From NCBI RefSeq assembly GCF_900104335.1, contig NZ_FMXT01000001.1, forward strand, positions 1 through 64,000: a stretch of DNA of 64,000 nucleotides, read 5' to 3'. Under the pieces are notes generated by a model, which worked only from the letters and a program-made list of their open reading frames with translations, did not search any database and was not told where the DNA came from. Source of the DNA: Pseudobutyrivibrio sp. YE44 (GTDB lineage: Bacteria; Bacillota; Clostridia; Lachnospirales; Lachnospiraceae). A program made the position numbers and the translations under genes. Of the stretch, positions 15,226 to 23,956 are shown one piece after another (the stretch's first letter is position 1; every line of letters starts with the position of its first letter).

Positions 15226-15423
15226 ATGAGAGATGCACCAGATATCAATAAGTCTACAGTTGAAGAGCGGAGAGATTTTATAAAACGTCGTTTCCCTTGT
15301 ATTGCGGATTGTGATATGTGTGGACTATGCACAGTTTTTCATGGAAAGGATGCAGAGACTGCTTATGATGATTATATAGTTGGTGTGCGCTCATTTTTTG
15401 ATGTGTCTGAAGATTATAAATAA
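15226..15423 (+). CDS. Small cysteine-cluster protein (paralogue 2)
   Basis: A 65-residue protein with CIADCDMCGLC at about residues 25-35 and a DDYIVGVRSFFDVSEDYK ending, matching the layout of the gene 8 bases upstream. The TAGGTG site precedes the ATG. Both proteins lack any membrane segment. A TATAAT box follows at 15433, so a new transcript starts after it. Confidence 0.7.
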   Translation: MRDAPDINKSTVEERRDFIKRRFPCIADCDMCGLCTVFHGKDAETAYDDYIVGVRSFFDVSEDYK

Positions 15424-15474
15424 AAAGTAGACTATAATTATGGTTGTGAAGAAAATTAAAGGGGGAATAACATA

Positions 15475-15984
15475 ATGTACCAACCAGATTATGATGCAGC
15501 AGCATCACACTGGATAGAGGTTGATTGCAACTCTGTCCATATGGAGCCAGCAGCTTTAAAAGAAAAGATTGAGGAATTCATCAGTTCACACAATACATGT
15601 GCTCTTGCTACAGCTTCAGCTGATATGGTTCGCAATACACCCATAGAATATAACTATGTGGATAGTTGTTTTTATTTTTTCTCTGAAGGAGGATTGAAGT
15701 TCAGAGGATTAAAAGAGAATAAGAATGTTGGACTAGCGATTTTTGAACCATATGGTGGGTTTGGAAATCTGAAGAGTTTGCAGGTGCAGGGCACAGCCGT
15801 TATGGTAGAACCTTTTTCAGATGAGTACTTGAAATTGATGGAGCATAAGAAGATTCCAGTGGAGGCTATGAAGAAGTTGCCACAGGCTATGAACCTAATA
15901 AAAGTGGAGCCAAATTCTTATGATTACTTGGACTCTGACCTGAAGAAAAATGGAGTATCTTGTAGACAACATATGGATATTTAG
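15475..15984 (+). CDS. Pyridoxamine 5'-phosphate oxidase-family flavoprotein
   Basis: A 169-residue protein with the split beta-barrel PNPOx fold: EEFISSHNTCALATASADMVRNTPIEYNYVDSCFYFFSEGGLKFRGLKENKNVGLAIFEP is the flavin-binding region, and a C-terminal extension ends in SCRQHMDI. Members bind FMN, F420 or haem; the substrate is not predictable. AAGGGGGAA precedes the ATG. A terminator follows at 16028. Confidence 0.85.
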   Translation: MYQPDYDAAASHWIEVDCNSVHMEPAALKEKIEEFISSHNTCALATASADMVRNTPIEYNYVDSCFYFFSEGGLKFRGLKENKNVGLAIFEPYGGFGNLKSLQVQGTAVMVEPFSDEYLKLMEHKKIPVEAMKKLPQAMNLIKVEPNSYDYLDSDLKKNGVSCRQHMDI

Positions 15985-16027
15985 AATTTAACCCTATTTT
16001 CAAAATTTCGAAAAAAATACCACAAAA

Positions 16028-16062
16028 ATAACAATTAGCCGTTGCTAGTTGTTATTTTTTTT
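16028..16062 (+). terminator. Terminator after PNPOx-family gene
   Basis: 12-bp stem ATAACAATTAGC / GCTAGTTGTTAT (one G-U pair), loop CGTT, then eight Ts. Confidence 0.85.
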
Positions 16063-16101
16063 GCTAAAATGCGGACTTTCGGAAAGAGAGGATAGAAAAG
16101 A

Positions 16102-16827
16102 ATGAAAAGATTTGATTCAAATGACATTCGATCGGGCCAGCTGGCCTGTAGTTTCTTTATAATCACATCATTTTTAATTTTATTATTTTGCCTCTGTTAC
16201 ATTAGAACTTATGCTATGCAAATTGGGACCGAAGAACAGATTATTCAAGAGGTAAACACAGCTGAAAATACAGCAGCACCTAGTGAATTAGAAGGTGCTA
16301 GCGTTGTTATCGACGAAGAAGCTACAGCACTATCAGGGCCTGAAGTCGAAGAAGAAATCGAAGAAACTGTATATGACGTACCAAGTAGTTTTGTAAATCC
16401 TGAATCGGGAAATACTGTTAGCTACAATGGTGGAAAAACAATTGAGCGTTCAAGCAAGATTACTTATGGCGATGCTGGAGAGATTAATGATTTGGCATCC
16501 CCAGATTCAGATGGTTTCATGAAGTTGGATGACAGATATTTGATTGCTGTTGGAAGCCGATTTGATACCGAGCCTGGTCAGTATATTGATCTTGTACTAG
16601 AAAATGGTGTTGTAATTGAATGTATGATGGGCGATTTAAAAGCCGATGTAGATACTGATTCAACAAACACATTCACTTACAAGTCAAGCTGTTGCAGCGA
16701 ATTCATTATTGATGAAGACTCTATTAGAGAGGATATTTACAAGAGAGGAAATGCCTCAATAAAAAATTCTGCATGGGATTCGCCAGTTGTTAGCGTAGTT
16801 GTCTATGACGATTATTATGATTTATAA
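16102..16827 (+). CDS. Membrane-anchored extracytoplasmic protein, unknown
   Basis: A 241-residue protein. An N-terminal helix (residues about 16-38, CSFFIITSFLILLFCLCYI) anchors it. A disordered acidic stretch follows (about 45-95). A compact C-terminal domain contains DRYLIAVGSRFDTEPGQYIDLVLENG, ECMMGDLKADVDTDS and SCCSEFIIDE. The domain looks like a small beta-barrel, but I do not recognise the family. The adjacent cysteines in SCCSEF are conspicuous outside the cell. It is monocistronic, with its own terminator. Confidence 0.7.
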   Translation: MKRFDSNDIRSGQLACSFFIITSFLILLFCLCYIRTYAMQIGTEEQIIQEVNTAENTAAPSELEGASVVIDEEATALSGPEVEEEIEETVYDVPSSFVNPESGNTVSYNGGKTIERSSKITYGDAGEINDLASPDSDGFMKLDDRYLIAVGSRFDTEPGQYIDLVLENGVVIECMMGDLKADVDTDSTNTFTYKSSCCSEFIIDEDSIREDIYKRGNASIKNSAWDSPVVSVVVYDDYYDL

Positions 16828-16851
16828 AAAATATATATAGTTTTTTCCTTT

Positions 16852-16877
16852 AGAGAGCCTGCGGGCTCTCTATTTTT
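16852..16877 (+). terminator. Terminator after 16102 gene
   Basis: AGAGAGCC-tgcg-GGCTCTCT stem, then ATTTTT. Confidence 0.9.
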
Positions 16878-17022
16878 GTGGGCGTATTCGAATTTTTTAA
16901 GGAAACGTAATTTTTGATGAAATGTCTGTGAAATCAAAAAAATGTCTGAAAAATCATGGTATATTAGGTACATCCGGAAGTGTAACGTGTATAATGCATC
17001 ATTTAATAGGAGGTACGACCAC

Positions 17023-18822
17023 ATGGAACAAAAGAGGGGTTCGTTAAAAACTGTTTTGATTGCAGTTATTTTAGCGGCAGTAGTACTTACTGCAGTTATT
17101 ATTTCTGTATTTACAATCATTAGTACATTAAATACTAATTCAACTCAGACCGAGGCATATTCAAGCAGACTTCTTGAAGATATAAAGAGTGAGTTAAAAA
17201 ATGAGACTCAGGAAGCAATGAGTATATGTGAGGTTATGAATGCTAGATATGAGGCTGGCGAGATGACAAAGGATGAGGCAATGAAAGAGGCCGCAGATAT
17301 CATTCGTGAGCTGAAATATAATGATGGTTCTGGATATTTCTGGGTTGATACTTCCGAAGGTATAAACGTTGTTCTTTTGGGACGTGATACAGAAGGACAG
17401 TCTAGATGGGATTCTGTAGATCCTGATGGTAACTATTTCATTCAGGACATGATTCATAATGGTATGCAAGACGGCGGTGGTTACACTAATCTTATGTTTG
17501 CAAAGCCAAATGAGACCGAACCACTTCCAAAGATTAACTATACAGCGTACTATGAGCCATTTGATTGGGTAATGGGTACTGGTGTATGGGTTGATTATAT
17601 TGATACTCTTTCTGCAGAATATGAAGCAGAAGCAAGTAAGGCATTGCAGCAGAATATTATCACTACAATTGTAATCCTTATTATTTTGATTGTAGCCGGG
17701 GTATTTGTTGCGTTATTCTTTGGCGACAAGATTACAAAACCTATTAAGATTGCAGCTAGTCAAATAGTAAGAATGTCAAATAGTGACTTCACCGAAAATG
17801 ATGAGATTGCTGAAGTTCGTACACTTGTAAATAGAAATAACGAAATTGGTTCTATTTCACAAGCTCTTGATTTGATGCATAAAAACATTAGAGATTTGAT
17901 GTTAGAGATTTCAGATACAACCAGTTCAGTTGCGGCTGCATCTGAAGAGCTTTCAGCATCTGCATCCCAGTCAGCAGAAGCATCAGAAATGGTTGCTACT
18001 TCTTGTACAAACGTTGCAAATTCTTGCTCTGGTCAGATTAATGCTGTTACTGGTGCAAGTAACGAGACAGATTCCTTCGTTACAAATATGGAAAACTTCC
18101 AAGAAGCTATTTCTCGTACAACTGAGATGATTAAGTCTACAAATGAGGCAGCTGTAAATGGTGCAGCAGATATGACTAATGCAACAGATATGATGGATAG
18201 CATTAGAGAATCTGTTGAGAATACTGCACAGGTTGTTGAGGGGCTGGGTGAAAGACTTAAGAGCATTGATGAGTTTGTAGTTACAATTTCAGAGATTGCC
18301 AGCCAGACAAACCTCCTTTCATTAAATGCTAGTATCGAAGCAGCTCGAGCTGGTGAGATGGGTAAAGGCTTTGCGGTTGTTGCTAGTGAAATTAGTAAGC
18401 TTGCTGACGAATCAAATCAGGCAGCCTTAAAGATTACTGAGCTTATTGCTGGTATTACTAAGAACTCTGAGGAAGCCGTTGAGGCTATGCGTCAAGGTGC
18501 TCAGAATGTTGTAAATGGTTCAGAACTCGTTAACGAGGCAGGTGGAACCTTTAATAATATTGTAACCATGGTCAACTCTATTTCTGAGGAGTCAAATACC
18601 ATGAGTTCTATTGTAGAGCAGTTGTCTACTGGAACAGAGACTATTGCTAGAAATATTCATGAGATTGAGCAGATGAGTATTGAGGTTGCTGATGAAACTT
18701 CTAACGTTTCTGCTGCTTCTGAGGAGCAGACTGCCTCATCTTATGAAGTAGCACAGGCTTCAGATAAGTTAGCTGGCAACGCACAAGAGCTTCAGGATTT
18801 CGTTGCAAGATTTACTCTGTAA
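17023..18822 (+). CDS. Methyl-accepting chemotaxis protein with Cache sensor
   Basis: A 599-residue receptor. TM1 covers about 12-33. A single Cache-type extracellular domain covers about 40-205, with the diagnostic [11 protein letters not shown] and GWYxxx-like [17 protein letters not shown]2 covers about 215-238, and a HAMP-like stretch follows. The cytoplasmic signalling hairpin tip reads [40 protein letters not shown] at about 425-465. Such receptors steer flagellar motility through CheA/CheW; the Cache fold binds small molecules such as organic acids or amino acids. AGGAGGT sets the ATG. Confidence 0.95.
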   Translation: MEQKRGSLKTVLIAVILAAVVLTAVIISVFTIISTLNTNSTQTEAYSSRLLEDIKSELKNETQEAMSICEVMNARYEAGEMTKDEAMKEAADIIRELKYNDGSGYFWVDTSEGINVVLLGRDTEGQSRWDSVDPDGNYFIQDMIHNGMQDGGGYTNLMFAKPNETEPLPKINYTAYYEPFDWVMGTGVWVDYIDTLSAEYEAEASKALQQNIITTIVILIILIVAGVFVALFFGDKITKPIKIAASQIVRMSNSDFTENDEIAEVRTLVNRNNEIGSISQALDLMHKNIRDLMLEISDTTSSVAAASEELSASASQSAEASEMVATSCTNVANSCSGQINAVTGASNETDSFVTNMENFQEAISRTTEMIKSTNEAAVNGAADMTNATDMMDSIRESVENTAQVVEGLGERLKSIDEFVVTISEIASQTNLLSLNASIEAARAGEMGKGFAVVASEISKLADESNQAALKITELIAGITKNSEEAVEAMRQGAQNVVNGSELVNEAGGTFNNIVTMVNSISEESNTMSSIVEQLSTGTETIARNIHEIEQMSIEVADETSNVSAASEEQTASSYEVAQASDKLAGNAQELQDFVARFTL

Positions 18823-18849
18823 CCTTTCTGTTTCTTAAATTACATACAT

Positions 18850-18885
18850 ACCACCATGGGGCTATTATGCAACATGGTGGTTTTC
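18850..18885 (+). terminator. Terminator after chemoreceptor gene
   Basis: ACCACCATG / CATGGTGGT stem with a 14-nt loop, then TTTT. Confidence 0.75.
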
Positions 18886-18998
18886 TATATGTGGGAATTT
18901 TGTTAATTTACTATACAAAATGTAGATAAAAGTGTTAGAATTTAGATAAGTTTATAAACATGACATCATAATTTGCAAAACTCATGGGAGAAGAGGTT

Positions 18999-19412
18999 AT
19001 GCAGGGAGAATATAAAGGTAGAGATATCTTTAGGCGCAGATATGTAGGCATGGATGAAGATGCAATCCGCCAGGAGATTAGTCGTCTTCAGGAAGAGCTA
19101 TACTCCATGCAGGATGCTCTTGATTATCTATATGATAATAGCAAGGAATCTAAGGCTCTTGCGGCAGAGGTACAGGTGAAAAATGAGCGTTTGCTTAAGG
19201 GCATTGATGTTAAAATGTCCAAGTTACAACGCTCCCTAGATTATGAAGCGCCGATTAAATCTCAGTTAGACAAAGTTACAGGTGAAATAAGCGAAAAGAT
19301 AGAAACTGCCAATAATCAAAGATGGGGCAAACTAATGGCCCTTGCGTACATTAATACTGGATTGATAGTTATCTTGGCCGCTTTAGTGATTGGCTCAATT
19401 TTTTTCTTTTAG
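18999..19412 (+). CDS. Coiled-coil protein with C-terminal membrane anchor
   Basis: A 137-residue protein. Residues 22-100 are helical with heptad character (EISRLQEELYSMQDALDYLY, then VKNERLLKGIDVKMSKLQRSL). A single TM helix at about 113-135 ends in the last residue (LIVILAALVIGSIFFF), so it is tail-anchored. GGAG eight bases upstream selects this ATG over one 15 bases earlier. The next gene, also membrane-anchored, starts 17 bases later. No family recognised. Confidence 0.7.
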   Translation: MQGEYKGRDIFRRRYVGMDEDAIRQEISRLQEELYSMQDALDYLYDNSKESKALAAEVQVKNERLLKGIDVKMSKLQRSLDYEAPIKSQLDKVTGEISEKIETANNQRWGKLMALAYINTGLIVILAALVIGSIFFF

Positions 19413-19428
19413 CATCGGGGGCTGATAT

Positions 19429-20160
19429 ATGGATTGGGTTACAGTAAATATTATTGTTTTACTTATAAGCTTGAATTTGTTAATTGCTATGCCCATTTAT
19501 TTTAAAAGAAAAAATGCTAGGACGGCAGCGCGTGAGGCATTTCAAGAAAAATGGGATAATATGGTTGAGCTGGATAAACATTATGCAGCCCATATAAATG
19601 AGTTAAACAAGCATCTTAACACCATTAATTATTGGTTGAAAACCGGCAAGGATCCAAATGCTTCTGAGGAGGAATCTGAGAAGCAGGAGAAGGAGGATCG
19701 TTTTTTTGCAGGTTTAATGAGTCCCCTTGAGGCTAAAAAGTGGAAGGCGGCTGTTGAAAAGGCAAAAAAAGAAAATGAGTTAGAGGATATTGATGTAAAA
19801 TCCTTGAGAGTAAATGATTTCTGTTGTGTCGATATGGAGCCAATGGAAGTAGAGCAATCCAAAATGGAATTCGTTTATGGATCAGATTTTGGTGATTACA
19901 TTTATTATTGTGCGACACCAGATACCTTGGAGAATCAGCTGTATCGACATGTAATTTATTTTACAACAGCTCGTCCAACAGCAATTCCTTTGGTTTATCC
20001 ATACAAATACGAGGGGGCACAGATGCTCTCGTTATATAAGCATCCAGGTCAGACAGTTTGGTTTCTTAAAAACTGGAAACACATTAGGCAAGGCTTAGAA
20101 GGAAATCTTCAGCCAGAATGGTTTGAGCTTGATGAAGATGTGGCAGATTTCGATTTATAA
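19429..20160 (+). CDS. N-terminally anchored protein of unknown function
   Basis: A 243-residue protein. One TM helix (5-24) is followed by a basic stretch (KRKNARTAAREAF), a helical region rich in E and K (about 80-120), and a compact C-terminal domain (VYGSDFGDYIYYCATPDTLENQLYRHVIYF...). It probably forms a pair with the tail-anchored coiled-coil protein encoded upstream. Function unknown. A clear terminator follows. Confidence 0.7.
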   Translation: MDWVTVNIIVLLISLNLLIAMPIYFKRKNARTAAREAFQEKWDNMVELDKHYAAHINELNKHLNTINYWLKTGKDPNASEEESEKQEKEDRFFAGLMSPLEAKKWKAAVEKAKKENELEDIDVKSLRVNDFCCVDMEPMEVEQSKMEFVYGSDFGDYIYYCATPDTLENQLYRHVIYFTTARPTAIPLVYPYKYEGAQMLSLYKHPGQTVWFLKNWKHIRQGLEGNLQPEWFELDEDVADFDL

Positions 20161-20194
20161 GAATCCCTGTATTTACAACAGGGATTCTTTTTTA
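20159..20194 (+). terminator. Terminator after 19429 gene
   Basis: AGAATCCCTGT / ACAGGGATTCT stem followed by TTTTTT. Confidence 0.9.
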
Positions 20195-20221
20195 TTTAGA
20201 CTCTTTATTGCGCTAATGTGA

Positions 20222-20270
20222 TAACGCGTTACCGTGCTGTGCTGACAAATGTCCGCTGTTGGTGTACAAT
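20222..20270 (+). promoter_or_regulatory. Promoter of YitT gene with upstream palindrome
   Basis: CTGACA (20242-20247), 17-bp spacer, TACAAT (20265-20270). A 10-bp palindrome TAACGCGTTA (20222-20231) lies just upstream and may be a regulator site. Confidence 0.65.
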
Positions 20271-20313
20271 CATTCTCGTTGTGTAACAATAGAGAATAAT
20301 GTTTGGAGACACT

Positions 20314-21165
20314 ATGAAACAGATAATTAAAACGGGGCTAATCGTTGTAGTAGGACTATTCTTTTATGCCGTTGGCGTGGCATTCTTTATTGAGCCTTCG
20401 GGGCTTATAACTGGCGGTGGCACCGGATTGGCATTATTTATTCACCACATGTGGGGCGTAAAAACATCCTATGCGGTTTTTGTAATAAATACAGTTTTAT
20501 TCTTCGTTGGATGGCGTGTAATGGGACGTAAATTCGCCGCTAACACTTTGCTTTCCACATTTTGTCTACCAGTTGAAATCCATATTGCCGAGATAATTGC
20601 TTCTCATTACAAGCCAGTTGATGACATTGTTCTTTGCACTGTTTTTGGAGGATTGCTTATTGGCGTCAGCCTCGGAATTGTAATTCGTACTGGTGCATCC
20701 ACTGGTGGAATGGATATCCCACCTATTGTTTTAAATAAATATTTTGGCACATCAATTTCCAGAGTAATGTGGGCTTGTGATATTTGTATCCTTGCTGTGC
20801 AGGCATTATTTACAGATATAAATTTGGTGCTTTATGGAATTATTCTCGTGGTAATCTATACCATGACCATGGATAAAACTCTAATCCTCGGAAAGGCTAA
20901 AACTCAGATTAAGGTGGTTAGCAAGAAGAGTGATGAAATTAGACGCTCCATCCTTCAGGATGTAGACCGCGGTGTTACTGTTATGTATGGCCGTACTGGT
21001 TATCTTGGCAAAGACACTGAGATTTGCTTGTCAATTGTATCCACTCGTGAGCTGGCAAAAGCAGAAAAGCTAGTTCATGAAATCGACCCAGAAGCCTTCA
21101 TTATAGTAAGTCGTGTTTCTGAGGTTAAAGGTAGAGGATTCACGACACAGAAGAAATATTTATAA
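20314..21165 (+). CDS. YitT family membrane protein (DUF161 + DUF2179)
   Basis: A 283-residue protein. Five hydrophobic helices fill the first 190 residues, with the family's GLITGGGTGLALFIHH and GASTGGMDIPPIVLNKYFG motifs. The C-terminal soluble DUF2179 domain (about 200-283, IKVVSKKSDEIRRSI...GRGVTVMYGRTGYLGKD) follows. The transport role of the family is not settled. GGAG six bases upstream selects this ATG over one 15 bases earlier. Monocistronic, with promoter and terminator visible. Confidence 0.9.
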   Translation: MKQIIKTGLIVVVGLFFYAVGVAFFIEPSGLITGGGTGLALFIHHMWGVKTSYAVFVINTVLFFVGWRVMGRKFAANTLLSTFCLPVEIHIAEIIASHYKPVDDIVLCTVFGGLLIGVSLGIVIRTGASTGGMDIPPIVLNKYFGTSISRVMWACDICILAVQALFTDINLVLYGIILVVIYTMTMDKTLILGKAKTQIKVVSKKSDEIRRSILQDVDRGVTVMYGRTGYLGKDTEICLSIVSTRELAKAEKLVHEIDPEAFIIVSRVSEVKGRGFTTQKKYL

Positions 21166-21176
21166 TATAAATATAT

Positions 21177-21212
21177 GGGCAACTTGCATTGGCTGCAGGT
21201 TGCCTCTTTTAT
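21177..21212 (+). terminator. Terminator after YitT gene
   Basis: GGCAAC-TTGCA / CTGCA-GGTTGCC stem followed by TCTTTT. Confidence 0.7.
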
Positions 21213-21294
21213 TGCAGCTTAGGAGGACTTTACTCCGCTAAAGTGTTCTGCTAGAATGAAAAACAAATAATTGTCATAAAGGGAGAACGAGACT

Positions 21295-22773
21295 ATGCCA
21301 GTATTTGATTTTGCTAATGATGATAATGCTAAGAAGGATGCTGTTATAACCTACACCACCTTCAGATCTAACGAGCCTGCTGCTACACCGGAAAAACCAA
21401 TCCTTATTCTTGAGGATAAGACAGGGAAGATGGCCCATCATACAAATGGAGCTTTCACAAATCCAGTCAGTAGAAGTAGCTTTGAGTATGAATCGGAAAA
21501 TGGTGTTGTCTCTGTGGATATTCTTCAAATTGATTCTAGATTTACAAGTCTTATTGGCTGGCTTGGAGAAAATCATATCCCTGTGAGACTTTCTGGCGCT
21601 AACACCGCTGAGGGTTACGCAGTGTACAAAATTCGAGAGACTGGCATGGGCAATGGCAAGCTTTCTTCAGAGGATGGTTTCCTTCAGTTTATGATGGAGC
21701 GCCTTTTTGCGTCTAATGCACCTTCTGAGGAGGAACTTGATGAAGAGGATGCAGAAGATGGCGATGACATGAAGCTTACTAGCATCCAGTCAATTACAGA
21801 CTTTATTACCTGCGCTGGAAGAACTTTCCCTGACAATATCCGCCTTTGGGCTCGTCGAAATCTTGCTGTAGCAAAGTCAGCAGAGGTTACCATTGAAGAG
21901 AGAAGACATGCACAACGTGCTCTTTCTATAATGACCGGCATTCAATGGAAAAGCGATTATTTCGAGGCAATCGATCCAGTGGAGGCTCGTCGAATTCTGG
22001 ATGAAGAACTATACGGCTTAGAGTCTGTAAAGCAGAGAATCATGGAGACAGTCATCCAAGTCAATCGTACCCACACACTGCCAAGCTACGGTCTTCTTCT
22101 TTGTGGTCCTGCAGGTGTTGGTAAATCTCAAATCGCATATGCAGTAGCACGAATTCTTAAGCTTCCTTGGACAACCCTTGATATGAGTTCAATAAATGAC
22201 CCTGAGCAGCTTACTGGTAGCTCCAGAGTCTATTCAAATGCAAAGCCGGGAATTATTATGGAAGCTTTTGCTAATTCTGGAACTAGCAATCTTGTATTTA
22301 TCATAAATGAGCTTGATAAAGCCAATTCAGGAAAGGGAAATGGTAACCCTGCAGACGTGTTATTAACCCTTCTTGATAATCTTGGTTTTACCGATAATTA
22401 TATGGAATGTATGATTCCTACTATGGGCGTTTACCCAATCGCTACAGCCAATGTAAAGGCTGATATATCTGCACCGCTTATGTCACGTTTTGCAGTGATT
22501 GACATTCCTGATTATACAGTTGAGGAGAAGAAAGAGATATTTAGAAGATTCTCTCTTCCTAAGGTGTTAAAGCGTATGGGAATGTCACCTGAGGAGTGTC
22601 AGATTACAGAGGATGGACTTGATGCAGTAATGGAGAAATTCGTTATCTCAACGGGAATCAGAAACGTTGAGCAGGCGGCAGAACACCTTGCAGCCAACGC
22701 TTTATATCAAATTGAAGTTGATTCAGTAAAGACAGTTACCTTTGACAGAGCTATGGTAGAGAAGCTTTGTTAG
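21295..22773 (+). CDS. Lon-like AAA+ ATPase without protease domain
   Basis: A 492-residue protein. The N-terminal ~210 residues are not recognised and include an acidic linker (SEEELDEEDAEDGDD). The AAA+ module starts near 225 (LDEELYGLESVKQRIMETVIQVNR), Lon-like in its wording. It has Walker A GPAGVGKS at about 272, Walker B LVFIINELDKAN, and sensor regions PIATANV and SRFAVIDIP. After the lid domain (ISTGIRNVEQAAEHLA) the protein ends where Lon would continue into its Ser-Lys protease domain. It may be a remodelling ATPase or chaperone rather than a protease. GGGAGAACG precedes the ATG. Confidence 0.8.
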   Translation: MPVFDFANDDNAKKDAVITYTTFRSNEPAATPEKPILILEDKTGKMAHHTNGAFTNPVSRSSFEYESENGVVSVDILQIDSRFTSLIGWLGENHIPVRLSGANTAEGYAVYKIRETGMGNGKLSSEDGFLQFMMERLFASNAPSEEELDEEDAEDGDDMKLTSIQSITDFITCAGRTFPDNIRLWARRNLAVAKSAEVTIEERRHAQRALSIMTGIQWKSDYFEAIDPVEARRILDEELYGLESVKQRIMETVIQVNRTHTLPSYGLLLCGPAGVGKSQIAYAVARILKLPWTTLDMSSINDPEQLTGSSRVYSNAKPGIIMEAFANSGTSNLVFIINELDKANSGKGNGNPADVLLTLLDNLGFTDNYMECMIPTMGVYPIATANVKADISAPLMSRFAVIDIPDYTVEEKKEIFRRFSLPKVLKRMGMSPEECQITEDGLDAVMEKFVISTGIRNVEQAAEHLAANALYQIEVDSVKTVTFDRAMVEKLC

Positions 22774-22822
22774 AAAGAATCTGATAAAAGTCTGATAAAA
22801 GTTTGAATATTCTGCGAATTCG

Positions 22823-22851
22823 TTGAATGAAAGGTCTTTTCAACCTATACT
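22823..22851 (+). promoter_or_regulatory. Promoter of binding-protein/GGDEF pair
   Basis: TTGAAT (22823-22828), 17-bp spacer, TATACT (22846-22851). An inverted repeat GTTGAA / TTCAAC (22822-22827 and 22839-22844) sits between the boxes. Confidence 0.65.
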
Positions 22852-22887
22852 TATAGTAGATTTGTGTAGCTACTATGAGGATTAAGG

Positions 22888-23931
22888 ATGAAAAGACTTT
22901 TTTCTTTTTTATTAAGTATATTAATATGTATCAACCTTACAGCCTGCGGTGGGATTTTTGTTGCAGAAAGCACTGAACAGGAATCAGTTATTACAGAGTT
23001 TGCGGCCCTTAATGATATTGAAGAAGGACGACCAAATATATATCTGATTGTTAAGGTAGTAAGCTCTAGCTATTGGCAGTCAATTGCTAAGGCTGTTAAG
23101 TCTGCGGCAATTACAGAAGGCTGCAATGTTTTCTGGGCAGGTACTGATAACGATTCTGATTGGAAGGGGCAAAAGGTTCTTATTGAGGAAGCCATTGAAA
23201 AGGGCGCTGATGCCATTATTCTTGCGCCAAATGATTCGGTTAAGTTGGTGAAAAGTATCAAAGAAGCCAAGAAGCAAGATATTCCTGTAGTCTTAGTTGA
23301 TACTATAGTTAACACAGATAAGTTTGATGCCTGCTTTATGACAGAGAATATTTTGGCTGGAAAAAGTGCTGCTGAGGAAATGGTTAATCAGCTGAAGGAA
23401 AAGGGGCATACAGAAGACGAGGAAGTATATATTGGCATAATGCCTGGTAATTCCAGCTCCCAAACCGTTAATGAGCGCTTGGCGGGGTTCTACCAATATT
23501 GGGTGGAAAATGCTCCTAAAAAATGGAAGATATGTGATGACATATTGGAATGGGATAATGATGCATCAACTGGAGCAAAAAAGGTAGAAATCTTCTTGGA
23601 AAATAACAAAGATATAGTTGGATTGTTTGCCACGAATAATGGTCCTACACAGGCTATTGCAAAAGCGGTTTCAAATAAGGAACGTAAAGATATAGTGTTA
23701 GTGGGTTTTGATTTCTCTGATGAGATTAAAAGCTTAATAATAGATTCGGATTATACCGCATCTTCTGTTGTACAAAGACAGTTTGATATGGGATACAAAG
23801 CAGTAGTTACCGCTAAGGACATGTTGGCAGGCAACACTCCAAGCCAAAAGTATTATGATACTGGAATAGTTGTGATTAATAACTCTAATTATCAGAATGA
23901 AGATATACAGCAAATGTTGTCTTACTACTAA
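22888..23931 (+). CDS. Sugar-type periplasmic binding lipoprotein
   Basis: A 347-residue lipoprotein: signal peptide with lipobox LTAC at residues about 17-20. The type I periplasmic-binding fold of ribose/galactose binders follows (YWQSIAKAVKSAAITEGCNVFWAG..., DAIILAPNDSVKLVKSI, IPVVLVDT, GLFATNNGPTQAIAKAV, VLVGFDFSDE). No permease or ATPase gene is near. Instead a Cache-GGDEF gene follows 26 bases downstream, so this protein may deliver ligand to a sensor rather than to a transporter. Confidence 0.88.
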   Translation: MKRLFSFLLSILICINLTACGGIFVAESTEQESVITEFAALNDIEEGRPNIYLIVKVVSSSYWQSIAKAVKSAAITEGCNVFWAGTDNDSDWKGQKVLIEEAIEKGADAIILAPNDSVKLVKSIKEAKKQDIPVVLVDTIVNTDKFDACFMTENILAGKSAAEEMVNQLKEKGHTEDEEVYIGIMPGNSSSQTVNERLAGFYQYWVENAPKKWKICDDILEWDNDASTGAKKVEIFLENNKDIVGLFATNNGPTQAIAKAVSNKERKDIVLVGFDFSDEIKSLIIDSDYTASSVVQRQFDMGYKAVVTAKDMLAGNTPSQKYYDTGIVVINNSNYQNEDIQQMLSYY

Positions 23932-23956
23932 TAACCAATGAGAACTGAGGAATGAT

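Noticed and set aside
21684-21941. Minus-strand frame inside the AAA+ gene
   Set aside because: Composition follows the acidic linker read backwards (serine runs); no start signals.
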